From: DATGFB01 sp032160545
GTDB taxonomy: Bacteria; Actinomycetota; Actinomycetes; Mycobacteriales; Jatrophihabitantaceae
Reading direction: 5' to 3'
Assembly: GCA_032160545.1 (NCBI GenBank)
Contig: JAVHVN010000205.1
Location: 1 to 55,629, forward strand
DNA: 55,629 nt
How positions within the stretch are numbered: the first letter of the stretch is position 1; every line of letters starts with the position of its first letter. The notes beneath the pieces were generated by a model, which did not search any database, was not told the DNA's origin, and worked only from the letters and a program-made list of their open reading frames with translations. Positions 16,540-24,830 of the stretch are shown in pieces. Both the position numbers and the translations under genes were made by a program.

Positions 16540-17966
16540 TCGATCGCTCCTCCCGTCCGGTCGGGGGCATCCTCGGCTATGGCCAGGGCGACGCGCTCGA
16601 GGCTCGCCGCGCGCGATGCCTTGACGAGCACCACGTCTCCGGGACGCACCTGGGCGCGCAGCAGCCGCACCGCGGCATCGACATCGGGAACCCAGCTCGA
16701 CTCCCCGTCCCACGAGCCTTCCAGAGCGGCGCCATGCTGGATGGGGCGGGCGCCCTCACCCACCGCGACGACGCGTGATATGTCCAGGCGGACTGCGAGC
16801 CGGCCGAGGGCGTCGTGTTCCGCGACGGCGTCGTCACCGAGCTCGGCCATCGGGCCGAGCACGGCGAACGACCTTGCTCCCGCAGCCCGCCGCCCGCGCG
16901 TGACGGCCGCAAGCGCCTTGAGCGCGGCACGCATCGACTCGGGGTTGGCGTTGTAGGCGTCGTTGATCACGAGCACGCCGTCGGGACGCTCGGTCAACTC
17001 CATGCGCCAGCGCGACACAGGCGCCGCAGCGCTCAAGGCGGCTGCGACGGCGTCGATGCCGAGCCCGCACTCGAGGCCGACTGCTGCCACCGCCAGGGCG
17101 TTCGCGACCTGGTGCGCCCCGACGACGCGCAGCTGCACCGCGGCCGAGCCGGTCGCGGTGACCAGCCTGAACGAGGCGCGCCCCAGCTCGTCGGCATCGA
17201 CGTCCTGCGCGCGGACGTGCGCATCCGGCGACTCCCCCACCAGGACGACACGCGCCTGCGTTCGCGCCGTCATCGCCCGCACCAGCGAGTCGTCGGCGTT
17301 GAGCACCGCGACGCCGCCCTGGCCGCTCGGCGGCAACGCCTCGACGAGTTCGCCCTTCGCCTGCGCGATCGCGGCGCGCGATCCGAACTCGCCGAGGTGG
17401 GCGCTGCCGACGTTGAGCACCACCCCGATCCGCGGCGGCGCGATCTCGGCGAGGTGGCGGATGTGTCCGATGCCGCGCGCGCTCGCCTCGAGTACGAGGA
17501 ACCGGGTCGATTCGTCGGCCCGCAGGACGGTGTACGGATGGCCGAGTTCGTTGTTGAACGAGCCCGGCGGCGCGACCGTCGGGCCCGCAGTCGCAAGCAC
17601 TTGCGCGAGCAGGTCCTTCGTCGACGTCTTGCCGGACGAGCCGGTGATCCCGATGACCGTCACGGCGGGCAGCCTCCGCACGGTCGCGGCCGCGAGCGCC
17701 GCCAGCGCGGCGACGCCGTCCTCGACCTGGATGTGCGGGCCGTCGACCGGTTCGGCGACCAGGGCCGCCACAGCACCCCGCTCGACGGCGGACGCCACGA
17801 AGTCCGACCCGTCGACGTGCTCGCCGGGCAGCGCGACGAACAGCCCGCCCGGTGACACGAGGCGCGAGTCGAATTCGACGCTGCCCGTCACCGCGACGTC
17901 CGGGGCGGCGCCGCGCAGCCGCCCGCCCACGATCGCGGCGATCTCGCCGAGGGTCAGCGCGATCAC
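16536..17966 (-). CDS. murF: UDP-MurNAc-tripeptide-D-Ala-D-Ala ligase MurF
   Basis: Adds D-Ala-D-Ala to complete the pentapeptide precursor. The 476-aa product shows the MurF N-domain (ALTLGEIAAIVGG, FDSRLVSPGGLFVAL), the ATP loop GITGSSGKTST (107-117) and NDAYNANPESMRAAL in the C-terminal domain. GTG 17966 overlaps the murE stop (GTGA). Confidence 0.96.
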   Translation of the reverse strand: MIALTLGEIAAIVGGRLRGAAPDVAVTGSVEFDSRLVSPGGLFVALPGEHVDGSDFVASAVERGAVAALVAEPVDGPHIQVEDGVAALAALAAATVRRLPAVTVIGITGSSGKTSTKDLLAQVLATAGPTVAPPGSFNNELGHPYTVLRADESTRFLVLEASARGIGHIRHLAEIAPPRIGVVLNVGSAHLGEFGSRAAIAQAKGELVEALPPSGQGGVAVLNADDSLVRAMTARTQARVVLVGESPDAHVRAQDVDADELGRASFRLVTATGSAAVQLRVVGAHQVANALAVAAVGLECGLGIDAVAAALSAAAPVSRWRMELTERPDGVLVINDAYNANPESMRAALKALAAVTRGRRAAGARSFAVLGPMAELGDDAVAEHDALGRLAVRLDISRVVAVGEGARPIQHGAALEGSWDGESSWVPDVDAAVRLLRAQVRPGDVVLVKASRAASLERVALAIAEDAPDRTGGAIE

Positions 17967-19483
17967 GCCCGGGCTCCGTGCAGGGCCTCGCGGAGAACCT
18001 CACGGTCGTCGAAAGGGTGGATGACGCCCGCGATCTCCTGACCCGGCTCGTGGCCCTTCCCCGCGACCAGGACGGTGTCGCCCGCGCGTGCGGCACGCAC
18101 GGCGGCGGCGATCGCCTCCGTGCGGTCTCCGATCTCGAGCACCTCGCCGCGGTCGTCCGGCGGGACGGTCTCGACACCGGCGAGCATCTCGCGGCGGATG
18201 TGTGCAGGGTCCTCGGAGCGTGGGTTGTCGTCGGTGACGATCAGCAGCCCGGCACCGCGCGCAGCGATGGCACCCATGACCGGGCGCTTGGCGTGATCGC
18301 GGTCGCCGCCGCAGCCGAGCACGACGATGAGCCGGCCCGTGGTGAGCGGGCGCAGCGCGGCAAGGGCACCCTCGACGGCTGCCGGCTTGTGGCTGTAGTC
18401 GACGACCGCGAGGAACGGCTGCCCGGCGTCGATCCGCTCCATCCGGCCCGGGACCTGCGCCACCGCGATCGCGTCGGCCGCGGCCTGCGGGTCCACGCCG
18501 ACGTCAGACAGCATTGCGATGGCCAGCGCCGCGTTCGTGACGTTGAACCGGCCCGGTATCGCCACGCCCGCCCGGACGTCGACGCCCGGGCCGCGCAGGG
18601 CGAAGCGGATCGTCCCGTCCGACAGCGACTCGATGTTGCTCGCCTGCCACGTCGCCGCGTCGCCGGCCAGGGTCCGCACGGTCGCCACCGGCACCGACGA
18701 GCTGACCGCGTCGGCCATCCGGGCGCCCCACTCGTCGTCGGCAACGACGACCGCACGCTCGGCCTGGTCGAACAACCGGGCCTTCGCGCGGAAGTAGGCG
18801 GCCATGTCCGCGTGGAAGTCGAGATGGTCCTGGGAGAGGTTGCTGAAGCCCCCGACGTCGAATCGAATGCCCCCGACCCGGCCGAGCTCGAGCGCGTGGC
18901 TGGAGACCTCCATCGCGACGTCGGTCACCCCGCGCTCGCGCATCACGGCCAGCAGCGCTTCGACGTCGGGCGCCTCAGGCGTTGTGAAGCCGGTCTTGAC
19001 CGTCTCGTCGCCGATCAGCGTGGCCACCGTGCCGATGAGCCCGCTCCGGCGCTCGGCGGCGTCGAGTCCGGCCCGCAGGAAGTACGCCGTCGTCGTCTTT
19101 CCGCTCGTCCCGGTGACCCCGAGCGTGCGCATCGACCGGGACGGCATGCCGTAGACCGCCGCCGCGGCCGGTCCCAGGGCCGCGCGCACATTGGCGACGA
19201 CCAGCACCGGGACGCCTCCGGGCACCTCCGGACGGCCGGCGGCGTCGGTCAGCACCGCGACCGCACCGGCAGCCACCGCGTCGGCCGCGAACCGGGCTCC
19301 GTGCGTGGTGCGGCCCGGCACTGCCGCGAACAGATCGCCGGGACGGACGTGCGAGCTGGTCGCCGTGATCCCGGTGACCTCGACGTCGGCGCCCTCGATC
19401 GGACCGCCCAGCGAACTCAGCCGGATCGCGGTGATCTGTTCCGGACGGGGCACCCCGCGCGAAGAACCAGCACCGGGGACCAC
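17963..19483 (-). CDS. murE: UDP-MurNAc-L-Ala-D-Glu:meso-diaminopimelate ligase MurE
   Basis: Adds the third stem-peptide residue. The 506-aa product has the ATP loop GVTGTSGKTTT (122-132) and DNPR at 419-422, the pattern associated with meso-diaminopimelate specificity rather than lysine, so the cell wall is probably of the meso-DAP type. EVSSHALELGRVGG and NLSQDHLDFH are also present. The GTG start at 19483 follows the ftsI stop with a 1-nt gap (TGACGTG), so coupling is likely. Confidence 0.96.
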   Translation of the reverse strand: MVPGAGSSRGVPRPEQITAIRLSSLGGPIEGADVEVTGITATSSHVRPGDLFAAVPGRTTHGARFAADAVAAGAVAVLTDAAGRPEVPGGVPVLVVANVRAALGPAAAAVYGMPSRSMRTLGVTGTSGKTTTAYFLRAGLDAAERRSGLIGTVATLIGDETVKTGFTTPEAPDVEALLAVMRERGVTDVAMEVSSHALELGRVGGIRFDVGGFSNLSQDHLDFHADMAAYFRAKARLFDQAERAVVVADDEWGARMADAVSSSVPVATVRTLAGDAATWQASNIESLSDGTIRFALRGPGVDVRAGVAIPGRFNVTNAALAIAMLSDVGVDPQAAADAIAVAQVPGRMERIDAGQPFLAVVDYSHKPAAVEGALAALRPLTTGRLIVVLGCGGDRDHAKRPVMGAIAARGAGLLIVTDDNPRSEDPAHIRREMLAGVETVPPDDRGEVLEIGDRTEAIAAAVRAARAGDTVLVAGKGHEPGQEIAGVIHPFDDREVLREALHGARA

Positions 19484-19484
19484 G

Positions 19485-21404
19485 TCAGCAGACGGTACTT
19501 GGTGCGCTCGCGCGGGTGACCGCGTCGCAGACCATGAGCGGGACGTGACGGGGCAACGATCCCGTCGGCGGGATGTGCGCGTGCCGCAGTTCGTAGCTCG
19601 CGATCGTGTTGAACAGTGGCGCGGCGACGTCCCCGCCTTCGAGGCCGTGCGCGGGGTTGTCGACCATGATCGCGACGACGAACTGCGGGTTGTCGGCCGG
19701 GACGATCCCGGCGAACGTGTCCCAGTTCATCCAGCTGGAGTAGGCACCGCCGTGCGCCGGGTCGGGTTGCTGGGCCGTCCCCGTCTTGCCCGCGACGCGG
19801 TAGCCCGGGATGGCGGCCTTCACCCCCGTTCCACCGGGCTGGGTCACGGATTCGAGCATCGTGCGCACGGTGCGAGCGGTCTCGGGCGTGACCGCCCGGA
19901 TACCCGCGGGCTGCTCGGTTCGCTGGACCGTGCCGTCTGCGCCGGTGACCGACGACACGATGCGCGGCGGGACGCGCACGCCGTCGTTCGCGATCGTCTG
20001 GTACACGGAGGCCAGCTGCAGCACGGTCATGCTCAGGCCCTGCCCGAACGGCAGGTTGGAGAAGGTCGACGCCGACCAGGTGCTGATCGGCGGCAGGTAG
20101 CCACTGCTCTCGGCGGGCAGCTCGATCCCGGTCTTCTGGCCGATGCCGAACAGCTTCTCGTACTGGTACCACTTCTGCGGGCCGAGCCGCTGGGCGATCT
20201 CGAGCGTCCCGACGTTGGACGACTGCGCGAGGATGCCCGTCGCGTAGTACTTCTGCGTGGGGTGCCACCAGGCGTCGCCGACGGTCACGCCGCCCATCTG
20301 GATCGAATCAGGCACCGACAGCACCGACGTCGGCGTGATCACGTGTTCCTGGATCGCAGCCGCGAACGTCATCCCCTTCTGCACCGACCCGGGCTCGAAG
20401 GCAGACATCACCGCAGGATCGATGGGGCGGCTGGGGTCGATCGTGTCGGGATTCGCCGCGTCGAACGTGCCGGACGACGCCAGCGCGAGCACCTGACCGG
20501 TGTGGGCATCGAGCACGGCGGCCTCTGCTCCGCGCGCCCCGGACGCGGGCACCGCCTCGTCGAGGTACTGCTGGGCCATGTACTGCAGGCTCTGGTCGAT
20601 CGTGAGCGCGACCGTGCCGCCGTTTCGCGCGTTGTCCCGCACGCTGCGGCTGCTCGGGTTGACATTGCCGACGTTGTCGACCGCGTAGGTGAGCTTGCCG
20701 TCCTTGCCTGCGAGCGTGGCGTTGTAGAGGGCCTCGATACCGGCCGCGCCGGTGCCGTCGCTGTGCACCGTGCCGAGGATGTTGGCGGCGACCGTGCGGC
20801 CCGGGTACTGCCGCTGCGTGGTCGCCTGCGTGTAGATGCCAGGCAGGGCGAGATCCTGGATCTTCTGCGCCGCGACCGGCGACAGGGCCTTCGCGAGAAC
20901 GGCGTACTGACCTGGCTGCGAGATAACGGCGATGACCTGGTCCGGGGTCTTGCCGACGAGCTGCGCGAGCGCCGCGCCGTACGCCTCGCGCTGGTCCGGC
21001 CGGATCTGCGCCGGATCGGCGGTGATGTCCTGTGCGTCGGACGTGTAGGCGAGGACCGTGCCGTTGCGGTCGACGATCGAGCCCCGCATCGCGTGCAGGG
21101 CGACGGTGTCGAGGCGCTGGGCGCTCGCCGCGTCGGCGTAGCCGCGGTGGTCGATGCCCTGCAGCTGGACCAGTCGGCCCCCGATCACGAGCAGCAGCGT
21201 GACGACCGCCGCGAACCCGTACCGCAGCCGCGGGTGCAGGGCACCCATCCGCATCGGCTTGCGCCGCCGGCGCTGCACCGGGGGTCTGCGCACCGGTCCG
21301 GACGCACGCGCCGGGGTGGCCGCGCGCCGGGCCGGGGGCGGCGGCCCGAAGCGGCTGGGCGGCGGGACCGGCCGGCCCGGACCGCGACGGGAAGGGGGTG
21401 TCAT
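19485..21404 (-). CDS. ftsI: septal transpeptidase FtsI (class B PBP)
   Basis: Cross-links septal peptidoglycan; works with FtsW. The 639-aa product has a Pro/Arg-rich cytoplasmic head (1-60), one membrane helix (about 63-83), the PBP dimerisation domain (RGSIVDRNGTVLAY onward) and the transpeptidase domain with SVQK at 340-343 (active Ser340), SSN at 395-397 and KTGT at 540-543. No PASTA repeats are present. ATG 21404 overlaps the ftsL stop as ATGA. A much longer in-frame extension is rejected because it would overlap ftsL and rsmH. Confidence 0.97.
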   Translation of the reverse strand: MTPPSRRGPGRPVPPPSRFGPPPPARRAATPARASGPVRRPPVQRRRRKPMRMGALHPRLRYGFAAVVTLLLVIGGRLVQLQGIDHRGYADAASAQRLDTVALHAMRGSIVDRNGTVLAYTSDAQDITADPAQIRPDQREAYGAALAQLVGKTPDQVIAVISQPGQYAVLAKALSPVAAQKIQDLALPGIYTQATTQRQYPGRTVAANILGTVHSDGTGAAGIEALYNATLAGKDGKLTYAVDNVGNVNPSSRSVRDNARNGGTVALTIDQSLQYMAQQYLDEAVPASGARGAEAAVLDAHTGQVLALASSGTFDAANPDTIDPSRPIDPAVMSAFEPGSVQKGMTFAAAIQEHVITPTSVLSVPDSIQMGGVTVGDAWWHPTQKYYATGILAQSSNVGTLEIAQRLGPQKWYQYEKLFGIGQKTGIELPAESSGYLPPISTWSASTFSNLPFGQGLSMTVLQLASVYQTIANDGVRVPPRIVSSVTGADGTVQRTEQPAGIRAVTPETARTVRTMLESVTQPGGTGVKAAIPGYRVAGKTGTAQQPDPAHGGAYSSWMNWDTFAGIVPADNPQFVVAIMVDNPAHGLEGGDVAAPLFNTIASYELRHAHIPPTGSLPRHVPLMVCDAVTRASAPSTVC

Positions 21405-21955
21405 CGCGCGCCTCCGCCGAGAGTGGTCGTGGGGGTCGGGGTGATCGCCGGCTCGGTCGGCTTGGTCGGCTTGACCGGATTGGTCGGCTTGGTCGGCTTG
21501 GTGGAGGACGTGGTGGACTTTGCCCGCGGGGACACCGTGGCCGGCGTGGCGGTCCGGGACGCGGCCGGGTGGGCGGTCGGCGTGGTGCGGCGCGTCGCCG
21601 GCGGGGACGCCGCTGTGAGTGGGTTCGCGGTCGCGGGCGCCGGGCTGCCGAGCACCGTCACCGCGCCATTGGTGCCGATCCGCAGGAACGCCGGATTGCC
21701 GGCCGGCACCATGCCCAGCGCGGCGGCTGCCTGGCCCAGGTTGCCCGGCGCGGCGCTCGCGGCGACCTGGTTCTGCAGCTGCTGGACCTGTGCGGCGATG
21801 GCGGCGTCCTTGGCGGCCAGGTCGTGCCGGCTCAGCTCGTTGGCCGCGGACGCTGTGTTCAGCGCGAGCAGTGCGCACAGCCCACCGACGACGAGCCCAC
21901 CGACGAGCAGCGCGAACGGGACGCGGGGCGCATGCGCGGGCGTGCTGCGGGTCAT
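21401..21955 (-). CDS. ftsL: FtsL-like septum protein
   Basis: A 184-aa bitopic protein at the ftsL place of the operon. A short N-terminus, one membrane helix (FALLVGGLVVGGLCALLAL, about 14-32), a short coiled coil (NELSRHDLAAKDAAIAAQVQQ, about 39-65) and a hinge (LGQAAAALGMVPAGNPAFLRI) are as in actinobacterial FtsL. The C-terminal third is unusual: a low-complexity Thr/Pro/Lys tail of KPT units. Assignment rests on topology and position, as FtsL sequence is poorly conserved. ATG 21955 overlaps the rsmH stop as ATGA. Confidence 0.85.
   Translation of the reverse strand: MTRSTPAHAPRVPFALLVGGLVVGGLCALLALNTASAANELSRHDLAAKDAAIAAQVQQLQNQVAASAAPGNLGQAAAALGMVPAGNPAFLRIGTNGAVTVLGSPAPATANPLTAASPPATRRTTPTAHPAASRTATPATVSPRAKSTTSSTKPTKPTNPVKPTKPTEPAITPTPTTTLGGGAR
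21455..21499 (-). repeat. five 9-nt tandem units in the ftsL tail
   Basis: On the plus strand GGTCGGCTT occurs at 21455, 21464, 21482 and 21491, with a diverged unit (GACCGGATT) at 21473. In ftsL they encode the KPT-type tail. A unit of three codons can expand or shrink without a frameshift. Confidence 0.85.
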
Positions 21956-22929
21956 ACGGGCTCCTTGATCCGTTCGGCGGCGCGCAGGCGCACCGAGGCG
22001 GCCCTCGGGTTCGCCGCGATCTCCTCCTCCGGCGCCGGCTCACCCCCACGGCTGAGCAGCCGCAACTGCGGGCCCCGATCGGCCAGCGGCACTGGCAGCC
22101 CGGGCGGCGTGGTGTCCTTGGCGAGGGCTGCGAGTGCGTGTTTGACGATCCGGTCCTCGAGCGAGTGGTAGGACAGCACGACGATGCGAGCGCCGACCCG
22201 CAGCGCGTCCAGGGCGGCGGGCATCGCCGAGCGCAGCGCATCCAGCTCGCCGTTGACCTCGATCCGTAGCCCCTGAAAGGTCCGCTTCGCGGGATGGCCG
22301 CCCTGCCTGCGGGTGGCCGCGGGGATCGCCTCGCGCACCAGCTCGGCGAGGCGGGCGGTCGAGGTCAGTGGCGCGCGGCGGCGCTCCCGGTCGATCGCCT
22401 GGGCGATCCGCAGTGCGAACCGCTCTTCTCCGTACTCGCGAAGGACGCGGGCGAGCTCCGGCACGGGGTAGGTGTTGACCACCCGCGCCGCGTCGAGCTC
22501 CGAACCCGGATCCATCCGCATGTCGAGCGGGGCGTCCTGCGCGTAGGCGAACCCCCGCTCGGCCAGATCGAGCTGCATGGACGACACGCCGAGGTCGAAC
22601 AGCACTCCGTCGACGCCGGTGATGCCGAGCTCGGCCAGCACGTCCGGCATCTCGTCGTACACCGCGTGCACGAGGTGGGTGCGGCCGGAGAACGCGGCCA
22701 GCCGTCGCTCGCTGCGGGCCAGTGCCTCGGGATCGCGGTCCAGCCCGACGAGGGTCAGCTGCGGGTGCGCCTGCAGCAGCGCCTCGGCGTGGCCGCCCAG
22801 GCCGAGGGTTGCGTCGACGACGACCGCGGGACGCCCCTCGACGGCCGGTCCGAGCAGCGCGAGCACCCGTTCCAGGAGCACCGGGACGTGGCCCGCCGGC
22901 GCCCCAGGTGGCTGCGTGCGATCGTCCAT
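21952..22929 (-). CDS. rsmH: 16S rRNA (cytosine-1402-N4)-methyltransferase RsmH
   Basis: Methylates C1402 of 16S rRNA. The 325-aa product shows the MraW pattern: GHVPVLLERVLALL, DATLGLGGHAEALL (SAM loop), GLDRDPEAL, LFDLGVSSMQLDLAERGFAY, LDMRMDP, FQGLRIEVNGEL and VLSYHSLEDRIVK. ATG 22929 is taken as start; an AGAGGA is 12 nt upstream, a little far. A TTG at 22962 would add 11 residues but has no ribosome site. Between mraZ and this gene lies a G-rich repeat region. Confidence 0.93.
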   Translation of the reverse strand: MDDRTQPPGAPAGHVPVLLERVLALLGPAVEGRPAVVVDATLGLGGHAEALLQAHPQLTLVGLDRDPEALARSERRLAAFSGRTHLVHAVYDEMPDVLAELGITGVDGVLFDLGVSSMQLDLAERGFAYAQDAPLDMRMDPGSELDAARVVNTYPVPELARVLREYGEERFALRIAQAIDRERRRAPLTSTARLAELVREAIPAATRRQGGHPAKRTFQGLRIEVNGELDALRSAMPAALDALRVGARIVVLSYHSLEDRIVKHALAALAKDTTPPGLPVPLADRGPQLRLLSRGGEPAPEEEIAANPRAASVRLRAAERIKEPV

Positions 22930-22964
22930 TGCGGTGGCGCGTCCTCTGGGTCGGTCCTGCAACC

Positions 22965-23008
22965 GGGAGTGGGGTGGGGTGGAGTGGGGGAACGTCCGGG
23001 GAACGTCC
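22965..23008. repeat. G-tract cluster and 11-bp tandem repeat in the mraZ-rsmH gap
   Basis: Plus strand positions 22965-22990 hold runs of 3, 4, 4 and 5 G separated by 3, 1 and 6 nt, which meets the usual G-quadruplex pattern on the strand that serves as template for rsmH. It is followed by two perfect copies of GGGGAACGTCC (22987-22997 and 22998-23008). Confidence 0.8.
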
Positions 23009-23100
23009 GGTCTGGTCCCCGCCCGTCCCGCCTGGCGCCGGGGAAGGTGCGCCAGGTGGTGGACGGGAGGAGGCCGGATCGCACGTGATCCGGGTGGGGG

Positions 23101-23532
23101 TCAGAGCACGCCGGGCAGCACCTCCTCGGCGATGTCGGCGAACGTCTGCTCGGTGCCGTCGAGATAGCTCTGCCAGGCGGCGGCGTCCCACACCTCGATG
23201 CGGGTGTTGGCGCCGATCACCACGCAGTCCTTCGCGAGCCCCGCGTACTGCCGCAGCTGCGCCGGTACGGTGATCCGGCCCTGCCCGTCGGGGACCTCCT
23301 GCGACGCGCTCGCGAACAGCACGCGGCTGTAGTCACGGACCCGCCGGTCGGTCACCGGAGCGTTGCGCAGCGAGTCGGTGAAGCGCGCGAACTCGGTGAC
23401 CGCGAAGACGAACAGGCAGCGGTCCTGTCCCTTGCAGATCACCAGACCACCTTCGAGTTCGGGGCGGAACCGGGCCGGGAGCGCCAGCCGGCCCTTGTCG
23501 TCGAGGCGCGGGGAGTGCGTACCGAGGAACAC
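23101..23532 (-). CDS. mraZ: transcriptional regulator MraZ
   Basis: A 143-aa protein with two AbrB-like SpoVT/MraZ halves: FLGTHSPRLDDKGRLALPARF at the N-terminus and DGQGRITVPAQLRQYAGL in the second half (about 83-102), the duplicated D-x-x-G-R-[IL] motif. It represses the dcw operon, itself included, by binding direct GTGGG repeats. GTG 23532 is chosen because GGAGG lies 8 nt upstream and the family begins at FLGT. It is the first gene of the operon; 171 nt separate its stop from rsmH. Confidence 0.96.
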   Translation of the reverse strand: MFLGTHSPRLDDKGRLALPARFRPELEGGLVICKGQDRCLFVFAVTEFARFTDSLRNAPVTDRRVRDYSRVLFASASQEVPDGQGRITVPAQLRQYAGLAKDCVVIGANTRIEVWDAAAWQSYLDGTEQTFADIAEEVLPGVL

Positions 23533-23570
23533 CGGCACCACCTCCGCGACCCTGCGGCGAGGAGGATCTC

Positions 23571-23605
23571 CCCACTGCTCCCCACCGTACCCCACAACGG
23601 CCCAC
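23571..23605 (-). promoter_or_regulatory. MraZ operator: four GTGGG boxes at 10-bp period
   Basis: CCCAC on the plus strand occurs at exactly 23571, 23581, 23591 and 23601, that is GTGGG-N5 four times on the coding strand of mraZ. This matches the TGGG direct-repeat type of MraZ site known from other bacteria. The boxes cover the spacer, -10 and start region of the mraZ promoter, so bound MraZ would block RNA polymerase. Confidence 0.88.
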
Positions 23606-23611
23606 GGTCAA
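23584..23611 (-). promoter_or_regulatory. mraZ (dcw operon) promoter
   Basis: On the minus strand TTGACC (23611-23606) and TACGGT (23589-23584) are separated by 16 nt, a good sigma-70-type pair. The start of transcription would be near 23577, leaving a 5' leader of about 45 nt with the GGAGG ribosome site. Confidence 0.7.
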
Positions 23612-23700
23612 CGTCATCCGGGGGCGGTGTCGCCCCGTCGTTCTCAGAACCGCCCCACGCCACGAAGCCGGTCGGTGAGCGATACTCGAAAGTCCGTACC

Positions 23701-23724
23701 GCCCGGCACACCGAGGTGCCGGGC
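23701..23724 (+). repeat. perfect 9-bp inverted repeat before moxR
   Basis: GCCCGGCAC (23701-23709) and GTGCCGGGC (23716-23724) flank a 6-nt loop, 29 nt before the moxR start. No T-run follows, so it is not a clear terminator; it could be an operator or a 5' leader hairpin. Confidence 0.6.
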
Positions 23725-23753
23725 GGGCGACCGCAGAAAAGAGGACCCGCACG

Positions 23754-24818
23754 GTGAGCGTTTGGGAACCCGCGGTCGCCCGCGGCGCGCACGCTGCCAC
23801 GGAACCGCCGTCGCCCATCGGCCTCGCCGCACCGGTGGCACCGGCGGCGGCGCCGGCCTCGGTCGTCGAGGGCGTGCGGCGTATCGCCGCCAATATCGAG
23901 CAGGTGATCGAGGGCAAGCCCGACGCCGTCCGGCTCGGCCTGACCGTCCTGCTCGCTGAGGGGCACCTGCTCATCGAGGACGTCCCGGGCGTCGGCAAGA
24001 CCAAGTTCGCGAAGGCCCTTGCTCGCTCGATCGACTGCTCGGTCCGGCGCGTGCAGTTCACGCCCGACCTGTTGCCCAGCGACGTCACCGGCGTGAGTGT
24101 CTACAACTCGGAGGACCGCGACTTCGAGTTCAAGCCCGGGCCGGTGTTCGCGAACATCGTCGTCGGGGACGAGATCAACCGGGCGTCGCCGAAGACGCAG
24201 GCCGCGCTGCTCGAGTGCATGGAGGAGCGACAGGTCACCGTCGACGGGGTCACGTATGCGCTCGAGACGCCGTTCATGGTGCTGGCTACGCAGAACCCGA
24301 TCGACATGGAAGGCACTTACCCCCTCCCTGAGGCGCAGCGGGACCGGTTCACCGCTCGCATCTCGATGGGCTATCCCGACCGGGGCGCCGAGATCGCGAT
24401 GCTCAATGAGCACGCTGCGGTCGACCCCCTCGAGTCGCTGCGGCCGGTGTCCGACGCCTCAGAGGTGCGCGCACTGATCGGCGCGGTCCGCGGGGTGCAC
24501 GTCGCCGAGGCGGTCAAGGCGTACGCGGTCGACCTGGCCGAGGCCACCCGCCGGGCCCCCGAGTTCCGGCTGGGCGCGTCCCCCCGCGCCACCCTGCAAC
24601 TGCTACGCGCAGCGAAGGCGTGGGCGGCGATCGACGGGCGTGAGTACGTGATCCCGGACGACGTGCAGCGCCTGCTCGTCGATGTCGTCGCCCACCGGGT
24701 GCTGCTGACCTCGGACGCCCACGTGGCCGGCCGCTCGGCCGCCGACGTGCTCAACCGCATCCTGCGGTCCGTCCCCATCCCCGGTGCGGCCGCGAACGGC
24801 GCCGGCACGGCACGCTGA
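23754..24818 (+). CDS. moxR: MoxR family AAA+ ATPase
   Basis: A 354-aa AAA+ ATPase of the MoxR group, which act as chaperone-like partners of membrane or VWA-domain proteins. Walker A is DVPGVGKTK (about 76-84), Walker B is VVGDEIN with Asp139 and Glu140, then ATQNPIDMEGTYPLPEAQRDRF and the arginine-finger and sensor regions. A variable 40-residue Ala/Pro head precedes the core. GTG 23754 has AGAGGA about 9 nt upstream. It leads a three-gene operon with the DUF58 and transglutaminase genes, a set found together across actinobacteria. Confidence 0.94.
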   Translation: MSVWEPAVARGAHAATEPPSPIGLAAPVAPAAAPASVVEGVRRIAANIEQVIEGKPDAVRLGLTVLLAEGHLLIEDVPGVGKTKFAKALARSIDCSVRRVQFTPDLLPSDVTGVSVYNSEDRDFEFKPGPVFANIVVGDEINRASPKTQAALLECMEERQVTVDGVTYALETPFMVLATQNPIDMEGTYPLPEAQRDRFTARISMGYPDRGAEIAMLNEHAAVDPLESLRPVSDASEVRALIGAVRGVHVAEAVKAYAVDLAEATRRAPEFRLGASPRATLQLLRAAKAWAAIDGREYVIPDDVQRLLVDVVAHRVLLTSDAHVAGRSAADVLNRILRSVPIPGAAANGAGTAR

Positions 24819-24830
24819 ACGAGCGCGATC

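Noticed and set aside
23571..23605. Regular CCCAC repeats as a CRISPR-like array
   Set aside because: Unit of 5 bp with 5-bp spacers over a promoter; fits MraZ boxes and is far too short for CRISPR.
23701..23724. Rho-independent terminator between mraZ and moxR
   Set aside because: No T-run follows the hairpin, and it lies between divergent promoters where no transcript needs to end.
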